From contig NZ_SKCD01000004.1 in NCBI RefSeq assembly GCF_006542765.1, positions 124,001 through 188,000 on the forward strand: 64,000 bases of DNA, read 5' to 3'. The number at the start of each line of letters is the position of its first letter. Position 1 is the first letter of the stretch. This document shows positions 17,385-27,063 of this stretch, in pieces. The notes beneath the pieces were generated by a model, which saw only the letters and a program-made list of their open reading frames with translations, did not search any database and was not told where the DNA came from. The position numbers and the translations under genes were made by a program. The stretch comes from Paenibacillus luteus. Its GTDB lineage: Bacteria; Bacillota; Bacilli; Paenibacillales; Paenibacillaceae.

Positions 17385-19152
17385 CAGACGTGTGAGCATC
17401 GGTTTGTGCGGGAATGATGATCGATACGGATGTGCCAATGCCGCGTTTACTGTAGATGCTTACCCCGTATTGCGCGCCGAAATGAAGCTTGATTCTCCCG
17501 TCTACATTGCGAATGCCATAACCTACGTTTACGCTCTCGACAGGGTCGGAAAGCTGACGCAATATTTCCGGGTGGATGCCAATTCCGTCGTCAATAATTT
17601 GGAAGGTTATCAGTTTCCCTTCCAATTTGCCGACGATGCGGATATTAATGCGGTCACCGTACCAAGCATGCTCCAGTGCATTCTCAATGTAAGGCTGCAA
17701 AATAAGCTTTACGGTTGTGAAGCGCAAAATATCAGGGTCCACATCAAACAGCACCTGCATGCCGTCACCGAATTTTGTCTTCTGGATGTTAATATAGGCG
17801 CTCACCTGCTCCAGCTCGTTTTTGATCGGAATGACCGTTCTGCCCTCATTAAGCGACAGCCGGTAAAATTTAGCCAAATCAAGCACCATCCGCTGCAGCT
17901 TGTCCACCTCACCGAACTTGGCCAGCCGGCTGATCGAGGATAACGTGTTATAAAGAAAATGAGGATTGATTTGCGCTTGCAGCGATTCCAGCTCCGCTTC
18001 CTTCTTCTGAATATTGGTCATGTACACTTCCTGAATCAGTTCATCAATGTTTTGCCCCATCTCATTCAAGGCCACGGAGATGCGCGTAAATTCATCTTTC
18101 CCCTTAAAGTTAATACTCTTCTGGAAGTTCCCCTCTTGGAAGGCATCAAGCACGCGGACGATTTTGGAAACCTTACGGGAATAAAACCGGGAGATAAAGA
18201 GGCCGGCAAACGAGAATACGATATAACATGCCAGACAGATCAGGACTGTCCATAACCTCACCTTTTCAGTTGCCTTCTCCATTATATCGGTCGGTACAAG
18301 AGCGACAAGCCGCCAATTAAGTTGCGGAATCGGCTCATCTTGAATGACCCAATAATTCGCGATTTTCTCCTCGCTGAGCGTTTCACCGAGCTTGTAATCC
18401 GTATCTCCGGAGGAGAACATGATGTCGCGGTTCTCATCAATAGCGAATATTTTGGTTCCCTTGCCGATCTTCTCGGAATCCACACTCTCCAACAGATCTG
18501 TCAGCCTTAGGCTGATGCGAACGAAACCGATTTCCTCAAGCGTAATCGGATCATTCATATTGACAAGCCGCCGAAGCAAGGAGATATGGCCAAATTTCGT
18601 ATCCCCCTCAATCTGCTTCCATTGCATCGTCTCGCCGTAACGCTCCTTCGGATAATTCACATACCAGGGATTATCCTTAATCCTTGAAATATGATACAAA
18701 TCGAACAACGGCCCCTCATTATTGAGTGGATCGGCATTTTTATAGTCATGATAGATTTCGGGCAGCGTATCATTGTGCAAATAAACCGCCAGCCGCATCT
18801 TATTATTCGCGGCCTCGATGGTCGTAAGAATTTTTGGCAGCAGTTGCTTTGTCGTTGCCTCATAGCTCACCCAGCCCTCCTCATAATGGCGAAGGTAGGA
18901 AGCCAGGTTGCTGTCAAAATAAAGCATGCCTGAGAGCCGCGACATATCGTTCATTTTATACGAAATATTATCCTTCATCTGCTCCAGTGTGCCGTGGTTG
19001 ATCTCGCGCGTTCGCTCTTGGATGGAGCTTGTAAAAATAATATTCGCAGCGTAGCCAACCAGCAGCACCGGTATAATAATAAACAAGCTGTAGGTGAGCA
19101 TCAGCTTAATGCCAAACGGAATGTAGCGATGCTCCTTCTTGTGTGTAGTCAT
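17371..19152 (-). CDS. Sensor histidine kinase, YesM type (cluster A)
   Basis: A 593-residue membrane kinase. TM1 is at about residues 16-38, a ~250-residue extracellular sensor follows, then TM2 (about 295-318) and a HAMP linker. The His_kinase domain carries the phospho-acceptor His in QINPHFLYNTL (about 395), and the HATPase domain has the N box YIENALEHAW and G box DDGIGIHPE. The extracellular sensor probably reports on the sugar or on the loaded binding protein of the adjacent ABC system. The start codon overlaps the response-regulator stop (ATGA). Confidence 0.92.
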   Translation of the reverse strand: MTTHKKEHRYIPFGIKLMLTYSLFIIIPVLLVGYAANIIFTSSIQERTREINHGTLEQMKDNISYKMNDMSRLSGMLYFDSNLASYLRHYEEGWVSYEATTKQLLPKILTTIEAANNKMRLAVYLHNDTLPEIYHDYKNADPLNNEGPLFDLYHISRIKDNPWYVNYPKERYGETMQWKQIEGDTKFGHISLLRRLVNMNDPITLEEIGFVRISLRLTDLLESVDSEKIGKGTKIFAIDENRDIMFSSGDTDYKLGETLSEEKIANYWVIQDEPIPQLNWRLVALVPTDIMEKATEKVRLWTVLICLACYIVFSFAGLFISRFYSRKVSKIVRVLDAFQEGNFQKSINFKGKDEFTRISVALNEMGQNIDELIQEVYMTNIQKKEAELESLQAQINPHFLYNTLSSISRLAKFGEVDKLQRMVLDLAKFYRLSLNEGRTVIPIKNELEQVSAYINIQKTKFGDGMQVLFDVDPDILRFTTVKLILQPYIENALEHAWYGDRINIRIVGKLEGKLITFQIIDDGIGIHPEILRQLSDPVESVNVGYGIRNVDGRIKLHFGAQYGVSIYSKRGIGTSVSIIIPAQTDAHTSDRPL

Positions 19153-20690
19153 TTTCGTCTATACTCCAATGGCGTCATACCGTACGTTTCTTTGAATTGC
19201 CTGCTGAAATAAGGCAGGTGGCGGTAGCCAACGCGGTCCGCGATTTCATATATTTTCAAATGAGTCGTCTTGAGCAGCTCGCATGATTTCTCCATGCGGA
19301 GCTGGATAAAGTATTCGCTGAAGTTTTTACCGGTTTCCTCTTTGAAAATCAGCCCGAGATAATTCGGCGACAGCGAGAATTGCTCGGCCAAATCGCGCAG
19401 CGTTATATTATCATGCGTACGCTCTTTCATATAATCGATCATTTGCTTAATGATTTTCCAATTTTTCTTGTGCTTGTTCGCTTGAAGCGTCTCAGATATT
19501 TCGTAGACTCTGCGTCTAAGCCATAAATGGATATCATTGATCGTCTCCAAATGCATGATAATTTCGTAATGGTCCAGCTCCATGCCCAGCAGTTGAAAAA
19601 CGTTTTCATTCGTTCGCTGCAAATAATTATCGAGCTTCATCACGATATAAAGCGCGTAATTGCGCAGCGTGAATTTGGATTTCAGGTTTTTTGCCACTTG
19701 AAATAAATCATCCAGCTCGTCATGAATGCGAACTAGCTCGTAGCCTGACATCGCATCGAACAAAGCTTCAAGCTTGGCATCCAGATTCTTGACATCCTCC
19801 TTCTCCGATTGCCGGAGCTCGCCGTGGCCGATCACCCTTCCTTTGCCGTAGAACATTTTCAAATCCAGCGCTTCAATGGCTTGCCTGTATGAGCACTGCA
19901 GTTCCTTTAACGACGCGCACGGTTCGCCAACGCCCACAGTAATCGAGAACGACTGCAAGTCCTTGATTCGCCGTACGATGATTTCAGGCAGCTTGCTGTG
20001 ATCCGAGCCTTCGATGAGGAACGTGACGCGTGCTTTGCTTATTTTGCAAATATGCCGAACGCCAAGCTCGTTGCCGATCGCCACCAACTGCTGCATCTCG
20101 TCCTGCTCGGAGCGTTCCTCGTCTGCAAGCTTCCATGACAGGTCATCAATTTCGATAACAGCGGCAAATCCCGGCCATTTAAATCGGTTTAATTCATATT
20201 CCTGATTAAGCACTTCAATCGTACTTTCGGTACCAGGGCCTTCCAGCAGTTGCAGTAAGTATTCATTTTTGACGATCGGCACCATTTGCCCGTAGGTATC
20301 CTGCCGTACCTGTTCCTTATCCAAATCCTCGCGAACCTTAAGCAAGGAATCGATCAGCTCCTGGTCATCCATCGGCTTCAGCACATAATTAACGGCATTC
20401 AGAGATAACGCCTGCTTCACATAGCTAAAGTCTTGGTAACCGCTCACAAAAATAATTTTTATATCTTTAGATAACTCAAGCGCCCTTCTGGCAAGCTCCA
20501 AGCCCGTCATATTCGGCATGCGGACGTCAGTGACAAGGATATCCACTTTCTCAGCGTCCAGCACTTTGCATGCATCAAATCCATTCATAACGCCGGCTAC
20601 AACCTCCATACCCAGCTCTTGCCATGGAATAAAGGTGCGCATCCCATCCAAATCAAGCCTTTCGTCGTCTGCAAGTAATACTTTGTACAT
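19149..20690 (-). CDS. Response regulator, YesN/AraC type (cluster A)
   Basis: A 513-residue regulator. The receiver domain (1-120) has the acidic pair in LLADDE, phospho-acceptor Asp55 in ILVTDVRMP, and a Lys in VLKPMD. A long middle region follows, and the C-terminal AraC HTH (about 410-513) reads LRDLAEQFSLSPNYLGLIFKEETG and YEIADRVGYRHLPYFSRQFKETYG. It is coupled to the kinase downstream. A terminator separates it from the binding protein, so the pair probably has its own promoter within 20691-20760. Confidence 0.93.
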   Translation of the reverse strand: MYKVLLADDERLDLDGMRTFIPWQELGMEVVAGVMNGFDACKVLDAEKVDILVTDVRMPNMTGLELARRALELSKDIKIIFVSGYQDFSYVKQALSLNAVNYVLKPMDDQELIDSLLKVREDLDKEQVRQDTYGQMVPIVKNEYLLQLLEGPGTESTIEVLNQEYELNRFKWPGFAAVIEIDDLSWKLADEERSEQDEMQQLVAIGNELGVRHICKISKARVTFLIEGSDHSKLPEIIVRRIKDLQSFSITVGVGEPCASLKELQCSYRQAIEALDLKMFYGKGRVIGHGELRQSEKEDVKNLDAKLEALFDAMSGYELVRIHDELDDLFQVAKNLKSKFTLRNYALYIVMKLDNYLQRTNENVFQLLGMELDHYEIIMHLETINDIHLWLRRRVYEISETLQANKHKKNWKIIKQMIDYMKERTHDNITLRDLAEQFSLSPNYLGLIFKEETGKNFSEYFIQLRMEKSCELLKTTHLKIYEIADRVGYRHLPYFSRQFKETYGMTPLEYRRK

Positions 20691-20761
20691 GATGTTATCA
20701 GCTCCAATTAGAAAAACGCAGTAATGGCCTTTATACTCTTTAAAATGACGGTGGGAAAACG

Positions 20762-20803
20762 AAAACTCGGGTACACTAAAAAATCTTAGTATACCCGTCG
20801 TTT
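20762..20803 (-). terminator. Intrinsic terminator between binding protein and regulator (cluster A)
   Basis: Arms CGGGTATACTAA and TTAGTGTACCCG (one G-U pair), about 6-base loop, then a short T-rich tail AGTTTTCGTTTT on the minus strand. It lies 17 bp after the binding-protein stop codon. Confidence 0.7.
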
Positions 20804-20819
20804 TATATATAGCTATCGC

Positions 20820-22481
20820 TTATTGCGCTTTCATTTTTGCAAGGTTAGCTTGCCATTTCTCGGTTTTGAATGCAAGCAGCTTGTCATAGCCAGCAGCCTG
20901 AGCATCCTTTTCCGCTTTATCAAGAATGGAGATGACTTCTTCATCGTTCTTCGCGAACAATGCCTTCGCTCTCACTTCAAGGTATAGATCCTCGATACGC
21001 TGGCGGATGATGCCTTCCTCTGTATCCGACTGCGGATCAATGTTAATGAATTCCGTTGCGTTCGATTGCGTTTTCCAAGTGACTTCGCGTTGGTAGCGCG
21101 TCGACCAGTTTTGCTGCTCAACCGGCAGCGATTCTTCAAACTTCGCTTTCGTTGTATCCAGAAATACCGTGTTGCCTACCCAGTTCAGGTTAGTCGTAAT
21201 CGCTTGCAGCTTGCCAAGCTCGCCTGCCTCGGACGTGTATTTGTCCGTAAAGATCGGTGTCTCGCCGTCAGCTTCCACGCCATCCCAGTAGATGCCTGGA
21301 GGGCCCCACATCAATGCGCTTTGTCCTTCAGCACCAGTCAGCCAATCGTAGAATGCGAAGATGGCTTCTGGGTTTTTCGCTTTTTTCGTAATAACGGTAA
21401 CGTTCCAACCTAGCATACCATAAGTACCAGGGAAAATTTTATCTTTGTCCAAACCTTCTTTATGAATCGGCCAGATCATGAAATAACCAGCTTCCGGATC
21501 GTTTTTCACGAGTTCCGCATGGGCTTGCATCGCGATTTCCGTCGGGCTTGCCGCAGCGAATACCGCTACGCGACCTGTCATTACTTTTTCCGTAATTTGA
21601 TCGATTGTTTGCGTCATTGCATCCTGCGTGATCAGCTTCTCGCGGAAGAGCTTCGCCGTATATTGCAGGGACTCGCGGTATTGCGGGTCAAGGAAGATTG
21701 AAGTCAGCTTGTCGCCGTTTGGCACGGCACGCATGCCCGGATACTTCTGATCGTTCTCTTTGAACGCGGAGTACAGGACGTCAAGGCCTTGGCCATCCTT
21801 CGCCAAATGCGGCTCGTAAGGAACTACGTTCGGATATTTCTCTTTCACAAGCTTCAGGTAGCTGTAAAGATCATCCGTCGTTTCAAGCTTCGGAGAACCT
21901 AGCTCCGCATATATCTTTTTGTTTACAACGTAACCAGAGTTGCCGTTTGGCTGCTTCGTATACCAGTTAGGGAACTGATAAAGCTTGCCATCCTCGGAAC
22001 GAAGCATATTAATGCCTTCTTCGCCCAGCCATTTCTTGAGGTTCGGATATTTATCCAAATAATCGTCGAACGGAACTAGCATGTCCGCGCTGCGGAGCTT
22101 CTCTACATCTACACGCTCCAGCCAGATTGCATCAGGCAAGTCCCCAGTTGCAATCATCGTGTTCAGCTTCTGCGGTGCCGCGCCGCCAGAGTGGATCGGC
22201 TTCACGTTTACTTTCTTCGTATCTCTGATCCAAGTACTTGTAATATCGCCGCCCCAAGCCGGCATCGTGTACCAGTCGTAGTGGCCATAAAGGGTAAAAT
22301 CAAGTTGCTCCTTGCCTAGCTCATAGACTGATGCGGGGGTAATGCTGTTATTTTCATCCGCTTTGTTGCTTGGCGTTTCTCCGCTTCCGGATTTGCCGCT
22401 GTTACCGCTGCAACCTGCCAATAAAGATACGGCCATAAAAGCAGAAACGAGTGGGACTAGCAGTTTACTTTTTGCTTTCAT
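20820..22481 (-). CDS. Extracellular solute-binding lipoprotein, LplA type (cluster A)
   Basis: A 553-residue family-1 extracellular binding protein. The signal peptide ends in lipobox LLAGCSG, followed by a Gly/Ser/Asn-rich tether. The size (about 550 residues) and the ITKKAKNPEAIFAFYDWLTGAEGQSALMWGPPGIYW motif region are typical of LplA-like proteins that take up oligosaccharides in Paenibacillus. ATG 22481 is used because AAGGGG lies 11 bases upstream; the longer frame begins with a TTG inside that site. It follows its two permease genes. Confidence 0.9.
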   Translation of the reverse strand: MKAKSKLLVPLVSAFMAVSLLAGCSGNSGKSGSGETPSNKADENNSITPASVYELGKEQLDFTLYGHYDWYTMPAWGGDITSTWIRDTKKVNVKPIHSGGAAPQKLNTMIATGDLPDAIWLERVDVEKLRSADMLVPFDDYLDKYPNLKKWLGEEGINMLRSEDGKLYQFPNWYTKQPNGNSGYVVNKKIYAELGSPKLETTDDLYSYLKLVKEKYPNVVPYEPHLAKDGQGLDVLYSAFKENDQKYPGMRAVPNGDKLTSIFLDPQYRESLQYTAKLFREKLITQDAMTQTIDQITEKVMTGRVAVFAAASPTEIAMQAHAELVKNDPEAGYFMIWPIHKEGLDKDKIFPGTYGMLGWNVTVITKKAKNPEAIFAFYDWLTGAEGQSALMWGPPGIYWDGVEADGETPIFTDKYTSEAGELGKLQAITTNLNWVGNTVFLDTTKAKFEESLPVEQQNWSTRYQREVTWKTQSNATEFINIDPQSDTEEGIIRQRIEDLYLEVRAKALFAKNDEEVISILDKAEKDAQAAGYDKLLAFKTEKWQANLAKMKAQ

Positions 22482-22558
22482 CTGTTTTAAATCCCCTTTC
22501 AAGCTCTTTTTTATATGCTCAAAGCTTTCGCTCTAAACGACTTTTCATACTTTGCCGA

Positions 22559-23455
22559 CTATTCCTTTAACGAACCGACGAGTACACCCTTAACGAAATA
22601 TTTCTGAACGAACGGGTATACCATAATGATTGGAATGGTAGCGACCATCATCGTCGCCATCGACAGTGACTTGCTGGTTACGGTTCTCATCTTGGCCATT
22701 TGACCCTGAGCCGCTGAATCCAGCTGAGACATCTGATCCGAGACGATGTTGGAATTCAGAATTTGCTTCAGCATCGTTTGTATAGGGAGCAGCTTCTCAT
22801 TGGTAATGTAGATACTTGGTCCAAACCAATCATTCCAATGAAAAACCGCGGTAAATAACGAAAGCGTTGCGATAACAGGCCCTGAGAGCGGAACGACGAT
22901 CCGGAAAAAGATGCCCCAGTTGCCGCTGCCGTCAATTTTAGCCGATTCTTCCAACCCTGCAGGCAAGCCTTGGAAAAAGGTGCGGAAAATGATCATATTC
23001 CATACGCTAATCAACGACGGGATAATGAATACCCAGAATGTATTCATCAGGTGAAGCTCACGGATCAAGAGGAAAGATGGAATTAATCCGCCGCTGAAAT
23101 ACATCGTAATAATACACAAAATCATGTAAAATTTGCGTCCCATCAGCTCTTTTTTCGAGATGCCGTAAGCAAGTATGGCTGTAAAAAGAATAGAGGCAAC
23201 CGTACCGACGATCGTCCGGGCGATGGAGACAAAGAAGGCGCCAACAAGCCGCTCATCCTTGAAAACAATCCCGTAGTTCTCCAGCGTCCAGGCCCGCGGC
23301 CAAAAGGTGACGCCGCCCATCGCCGTATCGATGCCCGCATTAAAGGAAATGACCAATGCGTTCCAGAAAGGATAGAAGGTCATAAAAGCTAATAATGTAA
23401 GTATGATGTAGATCGTGACCGTCATCACGCGGTCTCCAAAGCTGAGCCTGATCAC
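22559..23455 (-). CDS. Carbohydrate ABC permease, LplC/YtcP type (cluster A)
   Basis: A 298-residue CUT1-type inner-membrane permease with six predicted helices. The coupling loop contains LPAGLEESAKIDGSGNWGIFFRIVVPLSGP, the EAA motif of MalG-like subunits, and the C terminus has the family ending QKYFVKGVLVGSLKE. GTG 23455 follows GCGGAGG. It forms the translocation pore with the LplB-type subunit encoded 35 bp upstream. Confidence 0.92.
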   Translation of the reverse strand: MIRLSFGDRVMTVTIYIILTLLAFMTFYPFWNALVISFNAGIDTAMGGVTFWPRAWTLENYGIVFKDERLVGAFFVSIARTIVGTVASILFTAILAYGISKKELMGRKFYMILCIITMYFSGGLIPSFLLIRELHLMNTFWVFIIPSLISVWNMIIFRTFFQGLPAGLEESAKIDGSGNWGIFFRIVVPLSGPVIATLSLFTAVFHWNDWFGPSIYITNEKLLPIQTMLKQILNSNIVSDQMSQLDSAAQGQMAKMRTVTSKSLSMATMMVATIPIIMVYPFVQKYFVKGVLVGSLKE

Positions 23456-23489
23456 TGCATCCTCCGCCTTTCCGGGCTAATTCTTTTGT

Positions 23490-24446
23490 TTACCATAAGC
23501 TGCTGCCGGCCCTGCGTGCCAGATAGTTTGCCATCGTCAGTAGTCCGACGCTGATTACTGCTTTGAAGAGGCCAACCGCAGTGGCGTATGAATATCTTGA
23601 GCTTTGTATACCGACTCGATAAACATAAGTGTCGATAACATCCGAGACATCCCTCAGTACGGGATTTACAGCTAGCAGGAGAATGTCCTCGAAGCCTGCG
23701 TTCAATAGATTGCCAATGGCCAAAATCATGAAAATCAGCACAACTGGCATAATCGAAGGCAGCGTAATCAGGAAAATTTGCTTAAACTTGCTCGCGCCAT
23801 CCATCGACGCCGCTTCGTACATGCTTGGATCAATGCTAGCGATAGCAGCCAGATATACGATGGAGCCAAAGCCGATTTCCTTCCATACGCCTGTCGATAC
23901 GAGGATCGACCAGAACATTTCCGGAAGCGACAGGAAGTTGATAGGCTCCTCAATAAAATTCATTTTCTCAAGCAAAATATTAACGCTGCCATTATCCGTC
24001 GAGAGCATCGACATGATCAGTCCTGCGACGATAACCCAGGACATAAAGTGCGGCAGATAGCTGACCGTTTGCACAAGTCGCTTGAACATCATGTTTTTCA
24101 CTTCGTTCAGCATAAGCGCCAGCACGATAGGCGCCGGAAATCCGATGCAGAATTTCAGTAAGCTAATGATCACCGTATTGCGCATGACCTTGAAAAACTC
24201 CGGCGAGTTGAAGAACATGTCGAAATGCTTTAACCCGACCCATTCACTGGCCATAAAACCTTTAAAGATGCTGTAATCTTGAAAAGCCATCAATACACCA
24301 TACATAGGAATATAGCTAAACACAATGATAAGCAGCAATGCAGGCAACACCATCATTTGAATGTCCAACTGTTTCACAAATCGCACAAACGCATTTTTAG
24401 TTTTGGGTTTCCGTATTAGTTCTTTTTCAATGGAAAGCTGTGCCAC
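23490..24446 (-). CDS. Carbohydrate ABC permease, LplB type (cluster A)
   Basis: A 318-residue CUT1-type permease (MalF-like half) with six helices. It carries MYEAASMDGASKFKQIFLITLPSIMP as the EAA coupling loop and the LplB hallmark YIPMYGVLMAFQDYSIFKG near the N terminus. GTG 24446 has AAGGGGG upstream. It is the first gene of cluster A. The ATPase is absent; CUT1 systems in Bacillales commonly share an MsmX-like ATPase encoded elsewhere. The sugar is unknown because no glycosidase lies in this cluster. Confidence 0.92.
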   Translation of the reverse strand: MAQLSIEKELIRKPKTKNAFVRFVKQLDIQMMVLPALLLIIVFSYIPMYGVLMAFQDYSIFKGFMASEWVGLKHFDMFFNSPEFFKVMRNTVIISLLKFCIGFPAPIVLALMLNEVKNMMFKRLVQTVSYLPHFMSWVIVAGLIMSMLSTDNGSVNILLEKMNFIEEPINFLSLPEMFWSILVSTGVWKEIGFGSIVYLAAIASIDPSMYEAASMDGASKFKQIFLITLPSIMPVVLIFMILAIGNLLNAGFEDILLLAVNPVLRDVSDVIDTYVYRVGIQSSRYSYATAVGLFKAVISVGLLTMANYLARRAGSSLW

Positions 24447-24574
24447 TCTTCAATCCCCCTTGCTCTTGTTGTTCTTCTTGTATTTTATCGTTATACCAAT
24501 TCGACTAATAGCTAACTGAACAACTAAAAATGATACTTTTCAATCATCGAGGTAAGCGCAATCATTTATTTATG

Positions 24575-24617
24575 CAAAAAGCAGCAGATCGGGGCTCTTA
24601 TCCCTGATCTGCTGCTT
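24575..24617 (-). terminator. Intrinsic terminator after the YheC/D-like gene
   Basis: Sixteen-base arms AAGCAGCAGATCAGGG / CCCCGATCTGCTGCTT, one mismatch, with a 7-base loop and a short T tail on the minus strand. The palindrome may also close other transcripts. Confidence 0.7.
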
Positions 24618-24673
24618 GGGGGCAGCTATTTGGCGTCCCGCCTGCCGTAGCTGGCTGCGAAATGCTTCATTTT

Positions 24674-24892
24674 TTAGTAGGCTATGAGGTCAAGCTTCTT
24701 AAGAGCATGGAATTGCGGATGATTCGAATTCACTTCGAGCACCCACAACTGTTGTTTTTTATCATAGGCGAAATCGATACCCATTTCATGCATGCCCGAG
24801 CGCTTCTTACTGAGCGTGCGAGAGACGGCTAAGTATTTGCATACACGCAGCTTTCCTCTTATATTCCGGCTTGCGTATTTTTTCTTATACAC
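24674..24892 (-). pseudogene. Shrunken YheC/YheD-family gene (internal deletion)
   Basis: A 72-residue frame whose second half (residues ~30-72: KKRSGMHEMGIDFAYDKK, then LWVLEVNSNHPQFHALKKLD) is the C-terminal signature of the YheC/YheD ATP-grasp-like spore-coat-associated family, normally 250 residues or more. Residues 1-28 (YKKKYASRN..RVCKYLAVSRTLS) resemble the family N terminus. The ATP-binding middle is therefore missing without a frame break. The GTG start at 24892 still has a GAGGTGAG site, and a terminator follows, so it may be expressed. Loss of the ATP-grasp core argues against enzyme activity. Confidence 0.6.
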
Positions 24893-25083
24893 GTTGCGCT
24901 CACCTCATCTTACTGTATGTAAAGAGGTATTCTAGCAATTGTACGGGAGTGTACAGGAGGCTAAAATAATCAAATCATTCCTGTGGTGATTTGGAACATT
25001 TTTGGCAATTTATACGTTATACTTATCCGTAGGGATGAATAGGCCCTGTTACAGTGAAATACAATTTGAGAGGTGTGTCTTTT

Positions 25084-26391
25084 TTGTTTAATCTAAGCCA
25101 AGTATCCAAGCCTGTTAAAACTGCCCTTTGGGTGATCATTGCTTTCGTGATAGCCGTCAGCTCAGCATCCGTACTAATTTATGGAGATCATTTTTTGCTG
25201 GGCTCTTATGAGAAGCTGAATAATGATGATGTAAAATACGTGAACAGCGCGAAAATTTTATTGAACCAGCACACGCTTGCTTACAACAGCGGCGAATCGC
25301 CGTCCACCTTCATTATGCCCGGCATGCCCTTTGTGCTCGCAGGCTTGATGCTAATTTTCGGACAAGGTGAAGCCGCCGTCATTGCGTTCCGCCTTTTACA
25401 AGTGCTGCTGCAGGCCTTTTCTGTTTATCTGATTTTTGTGATCGCCAATTATATGTTTAACAGCAGAGCCGCTTTGATCGCGAGTATCGCGACCGCGCTC
25501 TACCTGCCTAATTATTTCTCTTCCGGCGTTATCTTGTCAGAGACCTTATTCACGACCATCTTTATCTTGTTGATCTGCTTCAGCCTGATCGCCTTGAAGA
25601 GCAATCAAACCAAACATTACATCATCGTCGCTATCCTTGTTATCATGGGCTGCTACTTTAAACCGCATACGGGACTCTTTCCGGTCGTGTTGTTTATTTT
25701 ATGGCTGTTCAATAAAGTTTCGTGGCAAACGATCGTCAAGCATACCGTTGTCATTTCCATTACGATGGTGCTGCTGCTCTGCCCCTGGTGGATTCGCAAC
25801 TACGTCACCTTTGATGAGTTTATCCCGTTCACCAAATCAGCGGGCAACCCAATGCTGCTTGGCGCCTTGATCAATAATGCAGCGCCAGCCCAGCCTTTCT
25901 TTGATGCCCACCCGGAATACGCGGGCGATCGCGCCAGCTTGTTCGTCGGATCGGACGACGCCATGGCCGAAACCGCGCAAAAAATTATGCGCTATGGCTT
26001 TGCCAACCAGCCGATGGATTATTTGAAATGGTACACCATCGAAAAAGTAAAAGGGCTTTATCTCGGACCTTACTATTGGAGAACGGTATTTGATATCCCG
26101 CTCGCGTTTGTCTATACCATCCATGTCATCGCGACGCTGATCGGCACTTCAGGCCTTATTTACCTGCTTGTAAAGACCATTCGCAAACGCAATATCCCTT
26201 ATCTGCTTCTGCTTCTCACGCTGACCTATTTCACCGTAATCTACATACCGTTCGTGGCCTTCTCACGGTATGGCTATCCGAATTTGTTTATTCTCTTCCT
26301 GGCAGGGGCCTTCTTCGCTGATAGGATGTTGATTACTTGGAGGGAGATGCGCTTGGCAGCACGGGCTGAAAAGATGGGGACACCTTTGTAA
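25084..26391 (+). CDS. GT-C-type membrane glycosyltransferase (ArnT/PMT-like)
   Basis: A 435-residue polytopic protein with about 10-11 helices. After TM1 a long outside loop carries an acidic pair (LNNDDVKYVNSAKIL), as expected of the catalytic acidic motif of GT-C enzymes that use lipid-linked sugars, and a PGMPFVLAGLM motif follows. The C-terminal outer loop (YAGDRASLFVGSDDAMAETAQK) is soluble. Such proteins move sugars from polyprenyl phosphate to a surface acceptor; the acceptor is unknown. The TTG at 25084 is preferred because GAGAGGTG lies 8 bases upstream; an in-frame GTG at 25054 has no ribosome site. It stands alone, with neighbours on the other strand. Confidence 0.65.
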   Translation: MFNLSQVSKPVKTALWVIIAFVIAVSSASVLIYGDHFLLGSYEKLNNDDVKYVNSAKILLNQHTLAYNSGESPSTFIMPGMPFVLAGLMLIFGQGEAAVIAFRLLQVLLQAFSVYLIFVIANYMFNSRAALIASIATALYLPNYFSSGVILSETLFTTIFILLICFSLIALKSNQTKHYIIVAILVIMGCYFKPHTGLFPVVLFILWLFNKVSWQTIVKHTVVISITMVLLLCPWWIRNYVTFDEFIPFTKSAGNPMLLGALINNAAPAQPFFDAHPEYAGDRASLFVGSDDAMAETAQKIMRYGFANQPMDYLKWYTIEKVKGLYLGPYYWRTVFDIPLAFVYTIHVIATLIGTSGLIYLLVKTIRKRNIPYLLLLLTLTYFTVIYIPFVAFSRYGYPNLFILFLAGAFFADRMLITWREMRLAARAEKMGTPL

Positions 26392-27004
26392 AGGTGGGCC
26401 AAACTTATTGTGCGCAACCAAACCACTACCAAACCTTCAAAGGCGTTTCGAACCCACCCAAACCCTCCCTTCCAAGGGAGGGCCCCGAGGCGCTGCGCCC
26501 TCTGGACTCCTACACCTGAAGTAACGTTAGATTCACTCTGGCGCTCCATCGCAATGTTTGCGGTGGAGCGCTTTTCGTCCCTACGGGACACGCTATACTT
26601 AAATGGTGGAGAACAATTGATTCGTTACTTTGAAAGAGTGACTTGGATTGAAACGTATCAGCTTGAAATAGTAGAGCGATATCCTACCACGTTGAGGGAG
26701 AAGAGAAGAAGTCCAAGATTAGTTACTTTATAGGTCTATATTTGTTTCCATTTGAGCAAGTTTTGGCTGAAAGTGCTAGGTTCTTTCTTCGAGCTGTCAA
26801 GTTTCTTTGAAGCATTTTCAATAAACAGGATTTCCTACCGTTAATTAAGGTCTTATGCCCTCTTTCCATTTTTCGGGAGACCTTTAGCGGGAGAAATTCC
26901 CGTTAAGTTGGTGCATTGTTGCGGCGGCAAGCTCGCTAATTTCGAAAGAAAGTCAGCTTCTAGTGGCGTTGTCCTACCTAAGCCATCTGCAAAAGTTGAA
27001 TAAC
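26392..27004. other. Gene-free intergenic stretch with several small palindromes
   Basis: No convincing gene is present. Palindromes are: CCCTCCCTT-cc-AAGGGAGGG (26463-26482), GGCGC-t-GCGCC (26489-26499), a 13-bp stem with a T-run (26541-26575), GTCCC-tac-GGGAC (26577-26589) and CGGG-N7-CCCG (26888-26902). The first 200 bases are GC-rich and resemble intergenic repeat material; the rest is AT-rich and featureless. A 107-codon open frame at 26410-26733 runs through the hairpins and has no ribosome site. Confidence 0.5.
26541..26575 (+). terminator. Probable terminator of the glycosyltransferase transcript
   Basis: Arms GCGCTCCATCGCA and TGCGGTGGAGCGC (one G-U pair) with a 5-base loop and TTTT. 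It lies 150 bp after the stop codon of the GT-C-type gene. Confidence 0.65.
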
Positions 27005-27046
27005 AAAACAAAAGGCACCCCTTATAATGGGATGCCTGTTTGTTTT
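27005..27046 (-). terminator. Intrinsic terminator at the end of cluster B
   Basis: Read leftward, arms AAACAGGCATCCC and GGGGTGCCTTTTGTTT pair with small bulges and a 7-base AT loop, ending in TTTTGTTTTG. It lies just beyond the last permease gene. Confidence 0.75.
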
Positions 27047-27063
27047 ACCCTGTCTAGGCTACA

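Noticed and set aside
24540..24565. Possible catabolite-responsive (cre) site near cluster A
   Set aside because: The minus-strand sequence TGATTGCGCTTACC misses three positions of the cre consensus, including the end; support is too weak.
26410..26733. 107-codon open frame after the GT-C-type gene
   Set aside because: It passes through several perfect hairpins and a likely terminator, has no ribosome site, and its product has no recognisable domain.
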